DNA of 64,000 bases from SYFT01 sp038918905 (GTDB lineage: Bacteria; Acidobacteriota; Vicinamibacteria; Vicinamibacterales; SCN-69-37). A model generated the notes under the pieces. The model did not search any database and was not told where the DNA came from. It worked only from the letters and a program-made list of their open reading frames with translations. The first letter of the stretch is position 1; every line of letters starts with the position of its first letter. Where the stretch lies: positions 98,514 through 162,513 of the forward strand of contig JBCKZS010000001.1 in NCBI GenBank assembly GCA_038918905.1, written 5' to 3'. Made by a program: the position numbers and the translations under genes. Shown here piece by piece: positions 8,682 to 17,710 of the stretch.

Positions 8682-11270
8682 GTGACCTCCTCTCTTCGAC
8701 CGGTGGCGGTGCTCCTCGCCGCCCTGAGCCTCGGCTCATTGTCTTTCCGTGTGTCCGGTCAGGAGCCGGTGGTCTTTCGATCCGGGGTGGATCTGGTGCG
8801 TCTCGACATCCGGGTCGTTGACGCCGCCGGCCGGCCGATCACGGACCTGCGCCCCGAGGAAATCACGATCACCGAACGCGGCCAGACGCGACCCGCCCTC
8901 TTTTTCCAACGCGTGACGGAACCGACGGAGACCTACGTGGACGCCGCGATGCGCGCCGTCACGGCTGAGGTGACGTCCAACGACGCGTTTCCGCGCGGGC
9001 ATCTGTACATCCTGATCTTCGATCAGGCGCACATCACGCCCGGCAACGAACAACGCGCGCGGCTGGCGGCCGAAGCGTTCATCCGCCAGCGGGTACGGCC
9101 GTCGGATCGGGTCGCGATCCACGCCGTCCCCGGCCCCGGCCCCCGCCTGGGATTCACGGCCGATCGCACGCGCGCGATCGAGGCCCTGTCCGGCATTCGC
9201 GGCTCCTATCAGCGGGTGGTCACGACCGTGTTTGGCACCATGGGCCTGTTCGAAGCCCACCGCATTCTGCAGGGCGATGAGAAGCTGATCATGGATACGT
9301 TCGATCGGCTGACGCGTGAGGGCGGCGGCGATCTGCTGGGGATCTCGATGGGGGCCGCCGGGGCCGGCCGGGGCGGCGGCGCTGGGGAAGACATGACGAC
9401 GGCTCGTCGCCTGCTGACCGAGAATGCGCGTACGATCGTCAATCAGAGCGATGCCGAATCGCGCCAGTTCCTGCAGCGGCTGGCCGACGTCATCGTGGGA
9501 CTCGGCGACATTGAAGGGCGCAAATCCGTCGTGCTCTTCTCTGAAGGCTTTTTTCAGGACAACCTCGCGCGTGAGCTCGAAGCCGTGGCCGCCGCGGCCG
9601 CGCAAACGTACTCGGTGTTCTACACGTTCGATTTAAATCAACGCGGCCCGCCGGTGAACGAGGCGTATGCGTCCAACACCACACTCGCGACCGAGATTCA
9701 GTCGCGGATTGCCCCGCTCGGCACGTTGGCGGTGGAGACCGACGGGATGATGGTGCTCGACGCAAGCGGGCGCAGCGGCGAGGCCCTCAACCAGATGGCC
9801 GACCAGGCGCAGGACTACTACCTCGTCGGGTTCACGCCGTCAGACGACGCCCGGGCGCAGCGGGGCCAGTACCAGCGGGTGACGGTGACCGTGTCGCGGC
9901 CCGGGGCGCGGGTGAGCGCGCGCACGGGGTACTCCCTGCGTGCGGACGCCACGCCGGCCGACCGGCAGCGGTCGATCAACACCGTCCTGGGCGCCCCCTT
10001 TGTGCAGCAGGGGCTGCAGGTCGACTACACGACGTACGTGCTCAAGTCCGATCAACCCGGCCATCAACGCGTGGTGTTGAGCCTCGCGGCGCAGTTGCCC
10101 GTGCAGTCGACGCCCGGCGCGTACGCCGACGTGGTGTTTGTCGCCCGCGACCTGCGCGACGGGCGGGTCGTTGCCAGCGGTACCGATACGATCGCGCTGC
10201 CGGAGGCGGCGCGCGCGGGCGCCGCCCTGGGTACAGGGCATTGGCGTGTGCAGTTTTCCGTGCCGGCGGGCCAGTACCTGATGCGCACGGTGGTGCGCGA
10301 GCCCGGCGGCCTGGTCGGCAGCGCGGATCGACGCCTGGACGTGCGGCCGCTCGACAGCCCTGACGTGTCGGTGAGCGACCTGGTGCTGGGATCGGCTGTC
10401 TCCGCGTTGCCGGTGCGGGCCGTCGCGCTCTCGGGCGACGGACTCTCGGGTGTCATCGAAGCCTACGCCCGTGCCGAACATCAACTCGAGGGGCTGACGC
10501 TGACCGTCGCGCTGAGAACGCCGGACGGGCGCGAGTCGCGCGCGTCGTACGACATGCCTCTGTCGGACGCGGTGCCTGGCGGCACGGGGTATGTGAGCCG
10601 CAGTCCGTTCACGCTTCCGCTGACCGGTGTACCCGCCGGGCCGTACATCGTGCACGCGACGATTCACGCGCGCGGCGGCCTCGTCGCCGAACGCACGCGA
10701 TACCTGGAGGTGGCCGACGGCGTCTCGGTGGCTGTGCCGATCCCACCAGCCCCGCGCGTGTCTCCGATCGAGATGGTGGAAGGCGCGTTGGGGCAGGCGT
10801 ACGTCGCCGCACTGCTGCAGCACGCGCAGGGCACCGTGTGGGCGGCGGCCGCTGAAGAGGCGGGGCGCGGCGAGTGGGAACGGGTCGAAGCGGCCGTTCA
10901 GCGTCCAGAAGCCGACCGGGGCTTTGTGCCGAACGCGCTGAAGGGCCTGGCCCGTTTCATCCGTGAGGATTTTTCGGGCGCGGCGGCGGCACTCACAGAG
11001 GCGCAGCGGGACGAGCGCGATCACGCGCTGACGGCGTTTTTCCTGGGCTGGGCACAGGACCAGGCCGGCGACACGCGCGCCGCGTTGACCGCCTGGCGCG
11101 GCGCGGCGCATCTCGACCCCTCGCTGGTCTCCGCGCATCTGGCCCTGGCTGAGGGGTATCTGAAACTGCGGGAGCCGGCGCTCGCGATTCAGGCGTTGCG
11201 CGCGGGTCTCGCCGCGTTGCCCGGCTCGCCGGAGCTGCGACTCAAGCTCCAGCAAATCGAAGGCAGGTAA
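8682..11270 (+). CDS. Secreted VWFA-domain protein of the acidobacterial type, with C-terminal TPR-like helices
   Basis: 862 residues, GTG start at 8682, signal peptide cleaved near VSGQE. Residues about 30-75 (FRSGVDLVRLDIRVVDAAG...ITERGQ) form the N-terminal strand region typical of the VWFA-related family described from Acidobacteria (TIGR03436-like). The VWA fold follows (LYILIFDQAHITPGNEQ; IEGRKSVVLFSEGFF), ending with the QAQDYYLVGFTPSDD block. The middle part (about 430-680) looks like beta-sandwich sequence. Residues about 700-862 contain TPR-like repeats (DHALTAFFLGWAQDQAGDTR; HLALAEGYLKLREPALAIQA). The canonical MIDAS DxSxS appears altered to DQAHI. Role unknown, probably periplasmic protein interaction. 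It sits between sulfatase-fold/TPR copies 2 and 3. Confidence 0.85.
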   Translation: MTSSLRPVAVLLAALSLGSLSFRVSGQEPVVFRSGVDLVRLDIRVVDAAGRPITDLRPEEITITERGQTRPALFFQRVTEPTETYVDAAMRAVTAEVTSNDAFPRGHLYILIFDQAHITPGNEQRARLAAEAFIRQRVRPSDRVAIHAVPGPGPRLGFTADRTRAIEALSGIRGSYQRVVTTVFGTMGLFEAHRILQGDEKLIMDTFDRLTREGGGDLLGISMGAAGAGRGGGAGEDMTTARRLLTENARTIVNQSDAESRQFLQRLADVIVGLGDIEGRKSVVLFSEGFFQDNLARELEAVAAAAAQTYSVFYTFDLNQRGPPVNEAYASNTTLATEIQSRIAPLGTLAVETDGMMVLDASGRSGEALNQMADQAQDYYLVGFTPSDDARAQRGQYQRVTVTVSRPGARVSARTGYSLRADATPADRQRSINTVLGAPFVQQGLQVDYTTYVLKSDQPGHQRVVLSLAAQLPVQSTPGAYADVVFVARDLRDGRVVASGTDTIALPEAARAGAALGTGHWRVQFSVPAGQYLMRTVVREPGGLVGSADRRLDVRPLDSPDVSVSDLVLGSAVSALPVRAVALSGDGLSGVIEAYARAEHQLEGLTLTVALRTPDGRESRASYDMPLSDAVPGGTGYVSRSPFTLPLTGVPAGPYIVHATIHARGGLVAERTRYLEVADGVSVAVPIPPAPRVSPIEMVEGALGQAYVAALLQHAQGTVWAAAAEEAGRGEWERVEAAVQRPEADRGFVPNALKGLARFIREDFSGAAAALTEAQRDERDHALTAFFLGWAQDQAGDTRAALTAWRGAAHLDPSLVSAHLALAEGYLKLREPALAIQALRAGLAALPGSPELRLKLQQIEGR

Positions 11271-11310
11271 ACAAGAGCGCGTTCAGGGAGGGCGGGACTT
11301 AGGGCCCTTC

Positions 11311-11362
11311 GGAGGCCGGACCTTCGGGTCCGGCGATCCGCCGGGTCTGAAGACCCGGCCGG
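11311..11362. repeat. REP-like palindromic element, variant two-arm copy
   Basis: Two hairpins: 11311-11334 carries a diverged core (CCGGACCTTCGGGTCCGG) and 11340-11362 the standard core. The first arm differs from other copies by compensated base pairs, so stem pairing is conserved while sequence is not. It separates the VWFA gene from the third sulfatase-fold gene. Confidence 0.85.
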
Positions 11363-11375
11363 ACAAGGCAGACTG

Positions 11376-13466
11376 ATGGCTCATCGAAACGTGCGGCGTG
11401 CGAAGTACGCGGTGCGACGACCGGCCGCTTCACCCGTTGCACCTCCAGCGGCGCATCGGCCGGCGCGTCGGCCACGCCTGATGTGGATCGTCATTGGCCT
11501 GGCGGCGTTTGTGCTGATCGCGCTGGCCGTGCTGTTCCCGCCGGCACACCAGCCGGCCGCGCCGCGGCACGTGGTGCTCTTCACGCTCGACACCACTCGC
11601 GCCGATCGGATTGGCGCGTACGGATACGTGCGGGCCCGCACGCCTCGTCTGGACGCGCTGGCGCGCCGGGGCGTGCGGTTTGATGACGCGGTCACGCCGT
11701 CGCCCATCACGGGACCCGCGCACGCGGCCATCTTCACCGGGCTCTACCCTGCGCGGTTCGGCGTGCGCGATAACGCCACCACGCCGCTGCCCGAAGAGGC
11801 CGTGACACTGGCCGAGCGGTTATCGGCGCAGGGATTTGCGACTGGCGGGTTCATCGGCGCGTTTGTGCTCGACCGGCCGTACGGGTTTGCGCAGGGCTTT
11901 GCGGCCTTTGAAGGCTTCCGTCGCGTGGAGTCCGGCCGCGAAGCCAACGCGCAGCGCGAAGGCGCGCTCGTCGTGGATGACGCCTTGCGATGGCTGACCT
12001 CCGTCCCCGTCAGTCAGCCGCTGTTCCTGTGGGTCCATCTGTACGACCCGCACGCGCCGTACGGGGCGCCCGCGCCATTCGGCGCGGACTTCGCCGACCG
12101 TCCGTATGACGGAGAAGTTGCGTACGTCGACCACCAGATCGGGCGCGTGCTCGATGCCCTTGAGGCGCGTGGCGCGCTCGCGGACAGCCTGGTCGTGGCG
12201 CTCGCCGACCACGGCGAATCGCTGGGCGAACACGGCGAGGACGAACACGGCGTGTTTCTGTACGAACCCGTGATTCGCATCCCGTGGATCGTCGCCGGCC
12301 CCGGGGCGAAGGCCGGGCACGTGGTGGCCGAACAGGTGCGCGCGATCGATCTGGTGCCGACGGTGTTGGAGGCGCTGCGCCTCCTTCCAGCCGACGGGCT
12401 TGATGGCGAGAGTTTGCTGCCACTCCTGCAGGGAGGCACGCGCGCGACGGTCCCCGCCGCGTACGCCGAGTCGTATTACCCGAAGTGGCACTACGGGTGG
12501 AGCGAGCTGCGATCGGTGCGCGCGGACGGATGGAAAGCGATCGACGCCCCACGGCCGGAGCTCTACGCGCTCACCACGGATCCGAACGAGGCGAAGAACC
12601 TGTACGACACCCAACGTGCGCTCGCCGATCGCATGGTGTCGGAGGCGGTCCGGCTCGAGCAGGAGTTGACCGGAGGAAAAGCGCCGGTGGTGGCCGCGCC
12701 CGACCGCGACACGCTGGAACGGCTCTGGAGTCTCGGCTACATCGGCACCGCCGCGCCACTGCCCACTGGGGAGCGGGGACCTGACCCGAAGGATCGCATT
12801 GACGAACGCCGCACGTTCAAACGCCTGATGTCGGAAGCGATCGACGACCTCCGCGCGGGACGACTCGACACGGCCACCGCCACGCTTCGACAACTGGTGC
12901 GCCTCAACGACCGCAACTACGACCTCCATCTGTTGCTCGGCGAAGCGTACGAACGGCAGGGACGGCCGACCGAGGCGCTTGGCGAATACGACATGGCGGC
13001 GCTGTTAAATCCGGCCGCCGCGGCGCCGCGGCTGTCAGCCGCGGAGCTGCACCTGTCGCGGGGGGACCTGCGCGCGGCCCGCGCCAGGCTGGATCAGGCG
13101 GCCGCCATCGACCTGGCCTCGTTCGACGTCGCGCTCGTCAGCGGACGTGTCCTTGAAGCCGAGGACCGTCCTGACGAGGCGTTCCTCGCGTACGAACGGG
13201 CGATTGCCGCCAACGGCGCCAATCCGCGCCCGCGCATGCTGCTCGTGGGTGTGGCCACGCGGCTCTCGCGGTACGACGCCGCCGAAGCGCACCTGCGGCA
13301 CTTGCTGTCGATCGGATACCAACCCTCGCGCACCCACTTCGCGCTCGGCCGCGTCGCGCAACTGCGCAACCGCCTCGACGAGGCGGCCAGGCACTATCGC
13401 GAGGCGCTCCGCCTTGAGCCCGGCCTGGCCATGGCGGCGGAAGGACTCAGACAGGTTGAACGATAG
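11376..13466 (+). CDS. Membrane-anchored sulfatase-fold hydrolase/transferase with TPR repeats (copy 3)
   Basis: 696 residues. A basic N-terminus (1-35) is followed by one membrane segment (MWIVIGLAAFVLIALAVLF, 36-54). The catalytic domain covers about 64-390: FTLDTTRADRIGAYGY, ITGPAHAAIFTG with Thr112 at the sulfatase Cys position, VHLYDPHAPYG, and ADHGESLGEHGEDEHG. TPR-like repeats occupy about 470-696 (LHLLLGEAYERQGRPTEAL; HFALGRVAQLRNRLDEAARH) and the protein ends cleanly after a repeat, unlike copy 1. The catalytic domain probably faces the periplasm. A REP-like element separates it from the VWFA gene, so it may have separate expression. The substrate cannot be deduced. Confidence 0.85.
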   Translation: MAHRNVRRAKYAVRRPAASPVAPPAAHRPARRPRLMWIVIGLAAFVLIALAVLFPPAHQPAAPRHVVLFTLDTTRADRIGAYGYVRARTPRLDALARRGVRFDDAVTPSPITGPAHAAIFTGLYPARFGVRDNATTPLPEEAVTLAERLSAQGFATGGFIGAFVLDRPYGFAQGFAAFEGFRRVESGREANAQREGALVVDDALRWLTSVPVSQPLFLWVHLYDPHAPYGAPAPFGADFADRPYDGEVAYVDHQIGRVLDALEARGALADSLVVALADHGESLGEHGEDEHGVFLYEPVIRIPWIVAGPGAKAGHVVAEQVRAIDLVPTVLEALRLLPADGLDGESLLPLLQGGTRATVPAAYAESYYPKWHYGWSELRSVRADGWKAIDAPRPELYALTTDPNEAKNLYDTQRALADRMVSEAVRLEQELTGGKAPVVAAPDRDTLERLWSLGYIGTAAPLPTGERGPDPKDRIDERRTFKRLMSEAIDDLRAGRLDTATATLRQLVRLNDRNYDLHLLLGEAYERQGRPTEALGEYDMAALLNPAAAAPRLSAAELHLSRGDLRAARARLDQAAAIDLASFDVALVSGRVLEAEDRPDEAFLAYERAIAANGANPRPRMLLVGVATRLSRYDAAEAHLRHLLSIGYQPSRTHFALGRVAQLRNRLDEAARHYREALRLEPGLAMAAEGLRQVER

Positions 13467-13538
13467 GGGGACGGGTGTCGACCTGTGGAAAACTCCCTCT
13501 GATTACTCGGAAGTTTCCACAGGTCGACACCCGTCCCC
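13467..13538. terminator. Long inverted repeat between convergent genes, probable bidirectional terminator
   Basis: The left arm (from 13467, GGGGACGGGTGTCGACCTGT followed by GGAAA) pairs perfectly over about 25 bases with the right arm (13512-13538), around a loop of about 20 bases. It begins immediately after the stop of the gene at 11376 and ends 3 bases before the 3' end of the convergent gene at 13542. The length and exact symmetry also fit a dispersed palindromic repeat rather than a simple terminator. Confidence 0.75.
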
Positions 13539-13541
13539 TTA

Positions 13542-14483
13542 TTACTTGATTGTCTCGAGAATTTTCTTCGCCGTGGCCAACTCTGGCGCGTCGGCGGGGG
13601 CGAGGGCGATGAACTTCTGGAGGTCGGCCTTCGCCTCGGCGGTCTGGGTCAGCGAGAGATACGAGATGCCGCGGTAGTAATACGCATCCGGATGCTCCGG
13701 AAACGTCGTCACCCCCCTGGTCAGCCAGGTGAGAGCCTCGGCGTACTTGCGGTCGTTCATGAGGCCGATGCCGAGGTTCACGAAGACCGTGGGGTCGGTG
13801 ACCTTGCTGGCGTCAACCGATGAGAGCACTTGCCGGCCTTCGTCGTTCCGGCCGGCCTCGATCAGAATCGTGCCGAGCAACACCTGGATCTCGACGTTGT
13901 CCGGATCGGCGGCCACCGCCTGCTGCAGGGTCTCGATGGCTTTCGGCGTGTTGCCCTCGCCGTGATAGGCGCGGGCGATGAGCGGACGGAACTGCTTCAC
14001 GTCCGGGTACTCGCGCGCCAGCGCTTCGTACACGGCACGCGCCTCGGCAAACTGTCGGTCGGCCATGAGCGCGGCCGCCACGATCAGCCGTTCCTTGATC
14101 ACCGCGTTGGGATCCACCACCACCACGATCTTTGTGAGGGTGATCGCCATGGTTGGAAGGCGGACGCCTTCGCTCACCGGCACAGACACGCTGCGTGTTT
14201 CGTAGCCCTCTTTGACGAAATCCAGCGCCCACGTTCCCCGCGCGATGCCCCCCAGCGACCAGTCGCCTTTCGCGTTGGTCTTCTGCTCACCCGGGCCACG
14301 ATTGCCTGACGCCGGCAGGGTCGCCCTGATGACGACGCCTTCCAATGGCGCGCCGCTTTCATCGGTGACCTTGCCGGCGAGCCGGCCCTGGCCGCGCCAC
14401 TCCTGCGCGGCGGCGGTGCCCACCAGCCACAGGGAGACGCAGAGGGTGGAGAGGATGAGTCGGGGAAGACGGGACGTAGTCAT
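13542..14483 (-). CDS. Secreted TPR protein with an N-terminal carboxypeptidase-regulatory-like domain
   Basis: 313 residues. Signal peptide to about residue 26 (LVGTAAAQE). Residues about 32-115 form a carboxypeptidase-regulatory-like beta-sandwich: GRLAGKVTDESGAPLEGVVI, KTNAKGDWSLGGIARG, WALDFVKEGYETRSV. From about 130 there are four or five TPR repeats (ADRQFAEARAVYEALAREYP; GNTPKAIETLQQAVAADPDN; RKYAEALTWLTRGVTTFPEH; TQTAEAKADLQKFIALAP). The same regulatory-like domain begins the TonB receptors of this window. It lies about 100 bases downstream of the TonB receptor gene on the same strand, but a strong terminator stands between them. Likely a periplasmic scaffold; no specific partner is evident. 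Confidence 0.82.
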   Translation of the reverse strand: MTTSRLPRLILSTLCVSLWLVGTAAAQEWRGQGRLAGKVTDESGAPLEGVVIRATLPASGNRGPGEQKTNAKGDWSLGGIARGTWALDFVKEGYETRSVSVPVSEGVRLPTMAITLTKIVVVVDPNAVIKERLIVAAALMADRQFAEARAVYEALAREYPDVKQFRPLIARAYHGEGNTPKAIETLQQAVAADPDNVEIQVLLGTILIEAGRNDEGRQVLSSVDASKVTDPTVFVNLGIGLMNDRKYAEALTWLTRGVTTFPEHPDAYYYRGISYLSLTQTAEAKADLQKFIALAPADAPELATAKKILETIK

Positions 14484-14497
14484 GGTCTGTCCTTAAC

Positions 14498-14538
14498 GAA
14501 AAAAACCCCGGAGACCCAATCATACCGGGTCTCCGGGG
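14498..14538 (-). terminator. Intrinsic terminator of the TonB receptor gene
   Basis: Read on the minus strand, a perfect 12-bp stem (CCCCGGAGACCC and its complement, 14506-14517 with 14527-14538) with a 9-base loop is followed by a run of T (14498-14505). It lies about 50 bases past the stop of the receptor gene and just upstream of the TPR gene, which must therefore use its own promoter or readthrough. Confidence 0.9.
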
Positions 14539-14587
14539 CGGTGTGTTCAAGGCGCGGTCAAAACCACGCCCTTGCTACGCGCCAAAT

Positions 14588-17443
14588 TTAGAAGTTGAAC
14601 CGGACACCCAGACGAAGGATGCGTGGGTTCATGATCTCGCGCACGGTGTCGGCCGACGTGAGGCGCAGGTCGTACTGACGCCCCAGCACGGTCGCGCTGT
14701 TGGTCGCGTTGAACAGGTCCAGATCCGCGTTGAACCGCATCGTCCCGATCGCGAACTCCTTGCCCAGGCGCAGGTCGAGCGACGTCACCGCCGGCAGGCG
14801 GAAGTCCGTCACGTCCTTGACGAGCAACAGTGTCTTGTTGTTGCCGAGCGGGTCACCTGTGGCGACGAGGCTGCGGTTGTACGGCATCGCGTACCCCTGA
14901 CGGTTCAGCATGTTCACGCCAAGGTTGATCCCCCACGGCGCCTGATACATCCCGGTTACGATGACCTGGTACTTCGGCAGCACCATGTAGATGCCGCTCT
15001 TGCCGCTGCCGCCCGTCGCGCGCATGACCTGGCCACCATCGATGTTCGCGTTGGCCAACGTCGGTGTCGGATCGGTGCGCGAGTTCACGCCGTCGAAGTA
15101 CTCACGATGGTCGTTCGTCGAGAACCCGAAGCGCGCCATCCAGCGGTTGGACATGCGTTTGGTCGCCGACACCTCGAAGCCCTGGAACCGCTGCGAGTAG
15201 CCATCGCGATTGATGTACTCGGTGCGGGTGCGGTTGACCGGCACCGTGGTGACGCCGTAGAACGGCACGCTGAAGGAGCCGACCGGTTGCAGGCTGCCCG
15301 TGTAGGTCCCGCGCTGCACGTAGTCGTCCGACCGCAGACCCTCGACCGGGCGCCAGTTGAAGTTGACGAACTTGCGGTAGGTGTAGCTCGCGCTCACGCC
15401 GAAGTTCGTCATCAGCTCGCGGTCGACACCCAGGATGATTTCGTGGGTGGTCGGCGTCTTGTAGTCGCCGACGACATGGTTCGGCGTCGAGACGTTGGAC
15501 GGGTTGTTGATGTTGAACCCGTACCAGTTCTGGGCGCTCCGGCCGGCGATTTCGGCCGCGTCGACCGTGCCGTTGCCGTTCAAGTCGCGGACGCCATAGA
15601 TGTAGACACCGCGCTCGGACCCGACGGTCGAGAAGAATCCGCCCGCGCCCGCGTTCATCTGCGAGGCAAACGACGCGTAGCTGGCGCGCGCGATCGTCTT
15701 GCGATCGTCGGTGACGGCGTAGGTCACGCCCACGCGCGGCGTCACCGAGTTCCACACGATGACATCGTCAGCGGCCTTGCCGGTCAGATTGGGAAGCAGC
15801 GTCGGCAGGATGGGGTTGCCCTTCTGCTCGTACGCGCCCACCGACGACGACTGGCGATCCCAGCGCACACCGAGGTTGATCGTCATCCGATCCAGCGAGA
15901 TCGTGTCCGCCAGGAAGCCGCTCACGTACTTGCCGGAGGTGCCCGTCACCTGATCCCACGCGGTGATCTCCGCGATCATGTTCGGGTAGCCGTCGTGATA
16001 GGTGATGATGCCGTTGCCCGGCACCGTGTAGAACGAGTCGACGTCCGCCGTGCGGTACCCGAAGCCCGCCTTCAGCTCGTGACGGCCGCGGAAGAGATTC
16101 GCGTCCACGTTCGTGTTGTACTGCGGGCGCACCGTCTTGTACTCGTACCAGCTATTGCGGGCAATGCCGGCATCGTCAGCGTAGATCATGTTGACGTTGA
16201 GGCCGCCCTGCGGCGTCAGGAAGAAGCCGCCGTCCACATAGGACCAGCGGGCCGTGACGAACAGGTCGTTGCCCACCACCATGTTGCCTTCACCCTTGAA
16301 GAGCTGCGTCGGACCACCCTGATTCCACGTGGTGGCCGGCGGACGCGTCGGACCGGCGCTGCGGCCGTACTTCAGCTTCGCACCGCGGAAGTACGTGAAG
16401 TTGCCGCGGAGGTTCGACGTCGCCTGCGCGGTGCCCTTGAACGAGTAGTTCTCGAGGATCGTCTGGTCCGACGTGTTCGTCAGCGTCAGCACGGTCACGT
16501 CGGTCTTGCCGAACGCGCCCCACGCCCACACACGATCTTTCACGATCGGACCACCCAGTTCGAAACCGTAGTCCGAGTACTCCTTCATGCGATTGCCCTT
16601 TTCGCTCGCGCCACCCAGCGACGCCTTCAAGTTGTCAGGCATGTTGTTCGCCTGCATTTTCTCTTTCTCGAAGTAGAAACGCACCGAGCCGCGCGGCGTG
16701 TTGCTGCCGCTCTTCAGGACGAAGTTCAGGGCCACGCCGGGCGTGACGCTTGCCACGTCGGCACCGCCGGTCGTCACCTGCATTTCCTGGAACATGTCGA
16801 AGTCGTAGTAGGTGGGCGACGAGCCCAGCGCCGACATGTCCGTGATGGGAACGCCGTCGATGTTCCAGGTGTTCTCACCACCCGCCGCACCCTTGGCGGT
16901 GTAGATCGACTGCTGCCCGGATTCCGCGCCGCCCACGTTCACGCGGTCGACGATGACGCCCGGCACCGTCTGCAGGATGACCCACGGGTCGCGCGACGAC
17001 GGTACACTCTGCAGTTCCTCGTTGGTGATGTTGGTCGACGTCGTCGTCCTCTTCGGATCGATGGTCGGCGTACCTGCGGTCACGTCCACCGTGGTGGCGA
17101 TGCCACCCACGGCCAATGAGGCCTTGAGCGCGACCACGGCACCGACCGCCACTGTCACGTTTTCGTGCTTCCAGTCGCCAAAGCCCGAGAGCTTCGCGAC
17201 CACGTTATACCGGCCCGGCGCCAGGTTGAGGAAGCGAGCCTCACCCCGGGCATCGGTCACGGTGTTGGCCACCTGCTGACCCGTCAACTCAACGGTCGCA
17301 CCCGGCAACACGGCGCCGGTGGTGTCCACCACGGTGATTTCGATACGTCCCGTGAAGACCTGGGCGGCCGCGGGCGCCGCAAAGACCGCCAAGCACAAGG
17401 CCACCACGGCCACCACGGCCACGTGCACTAATCGTTTCTGCAT
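14588..17443 (-). CDS. Oar-type TonB-dependent outer-membrane receptor
   Basis: 951 residues starting MQKRLVHVAVVAVVALC. The start at 17443 is chosen because GGAGGGAAC directly precedes it. Signal peptide to about residue 28 (PAAAQV). Residues about 30-110 form a carboxypeptidase-regulatory-like domain (GRIEITVVDTTGAVLPGATV; EARFLNLAPGRYNVVAKLSG). The plug follows: LQSVPSSRDPWVILQTVPGV, TWNIDGVPITDMSALGSSP and the DFDMFQEMQVTTGG block. The rest is a beta-barrel (ELGGPIVKDRVWAWGAFG; ARASYASFASQMNAGAGGFF) ending in RLGVRFNF, an outer-membrane C-terminal signature. A DLNGNGTVDAAE calcium-loop-like motif lies in an extracellular-loop region. Members import large substrates or act in protein secretion; the substrate is unknown. 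Confidence 0.88.
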   Translation of the reverse strand: MQKRLVHVAVVAVVALCLAVFAAPAAAQVFTGRIEITVVDTTGAVLPGATVELTGQQVANTVTDARGEARFLNLAPGRYNVVAKLSGFGDWKHENVTVAVGAVVALKASLAVGGIATTVDVTAGTPTIDPKRTTTSTNITNEELQSVPSSRDPWVILQTVPGVIVDRVNVGGAESGQQSIYTAKGAAGGENTWNIDGVPITDMSALGSSPTYYDFDMFQEMQVTTGGADVASVTPGVALNFVLKSGSNTPRGSVRFYFEKEKMQANNMPDNLKASLGGASEKGNRMKEYSDYGFELGGPIVKDRVWAWGAFGKTDVTVLTLTNTSDQTILENYSFKGTAQATSNLRGNFTYFRGAKLKYGRSAGPTRPPATTWNQGGPTQLFKGEGNMVVGNDLFVTARWSYVDGGFFLTPQGGLNVNMIYADDAGIARNSWYEYKTVRPQYNTNVDANLFRGRHELKAGFGYRTADVDSFYTVPGNGIITYHDGYPNMIAEITAWDQVTGTSGKYVSGFLADTISLDRMTINLGVRWDRQSSSVGAYEQKGNPILPTLLPNLTGKAADDVIVWNSVTPRVGVTYAVTDDRKTIARASYASFASQMNAGAGGFFSTVGSERGVYIYGVRDLNGNGTVDAAEIAGRSAQNWYGFNINNPSNVSTPNHVVGDYKTPTTHEIILGVDRELMTNFGVSASYTYRKFVNFNWRPVEGLRSDDYVQRGTYTGSLQPVGSFSVPFYGVTTVPVNRTRTEYINRDGYSQRFQGFEVSATKRMSNRWMARFGFSTNDHREYFDGVNSRTDPTPTLANANIDGGQVMRATGGSGKSGIYMVLPKYQVIVTGMYQAPWGINLGVNMLNRQGYAMPYNRSLVATGDPLGNNKTLLLVKDVTDFRLPAVTSLDLRLGKEFAIGTMRFNADLDLFNATNSATVLGRQYDLRLTSADTVREIMNPRILRLGVRFNF

Positions 17444-17508
17444 GTTCCCTCCATTCCCTTTCCGACGGGCACACACCCGTCTTTGGGAGATATGACTACT
17501 CTATAGCA

Positions 17509-17537
17509 ATTCTTCGTCCACTTCCGGGACATGTCAA
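17509..17537 (-). promoter_or_regulatory. Candidate sigma-70-type promoter for the TonB receptor gene
   Basis: On the minus strand TTGACA (17532-17537) and AAGAAT (17509-17514) are spaced by 17 bases, about 65 bases upstream of the receptor start codon. The -35 box is a perfect consensus; the -10 box matches four of six. Base composition here is AT-rich compared with surrounding genes. The stretch 17538-17649 holds nothing else that I can identify. Confidence 0.45.
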
Positions 17538-17649
17538 TTGGGCTGGTACATGGGAAAACAGGCCGAAATCGACGAATTCAATGTTTGCCGGCGATAAACG
17601 GCTGGATCGTGCCGTTCAACGTGTTGGATTCGGAGCAGTTTCCAAAAAT

Positions 17650-17710
17650 GGAGGCCGGGTCTTCAGACCCGGCGATTTCCCAACGACGCCGGGTCTGAAG
17701 ACCCGGCCTC
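17650..17710. repeat. REP-like palindromic element, full (two-arm) copy
   Basis: Arms at 17650-17673 and 17688-17710 repeat the structure seen at 1711, with a 14-base spacer. It abuts the stop codon of the CsoR-family gene (17711), so it may serve as that gene's transcript end. Confidence 0.9.

Noticed and set aside
4270..13466. Three arylsulfatases activated by formylglycine
   Set aside because: The required Cys or Ser of the CxPxR signature is Thr in all three and the Arg is His, so this activity is not supported.
14543..17119. 858-codon open frame on the + strand
   Set aside because: It is antisense to the TonB receptor, is Arg/His/Val-rich with no domain, and reflects the high GC content that removes stops in the opposite strand.
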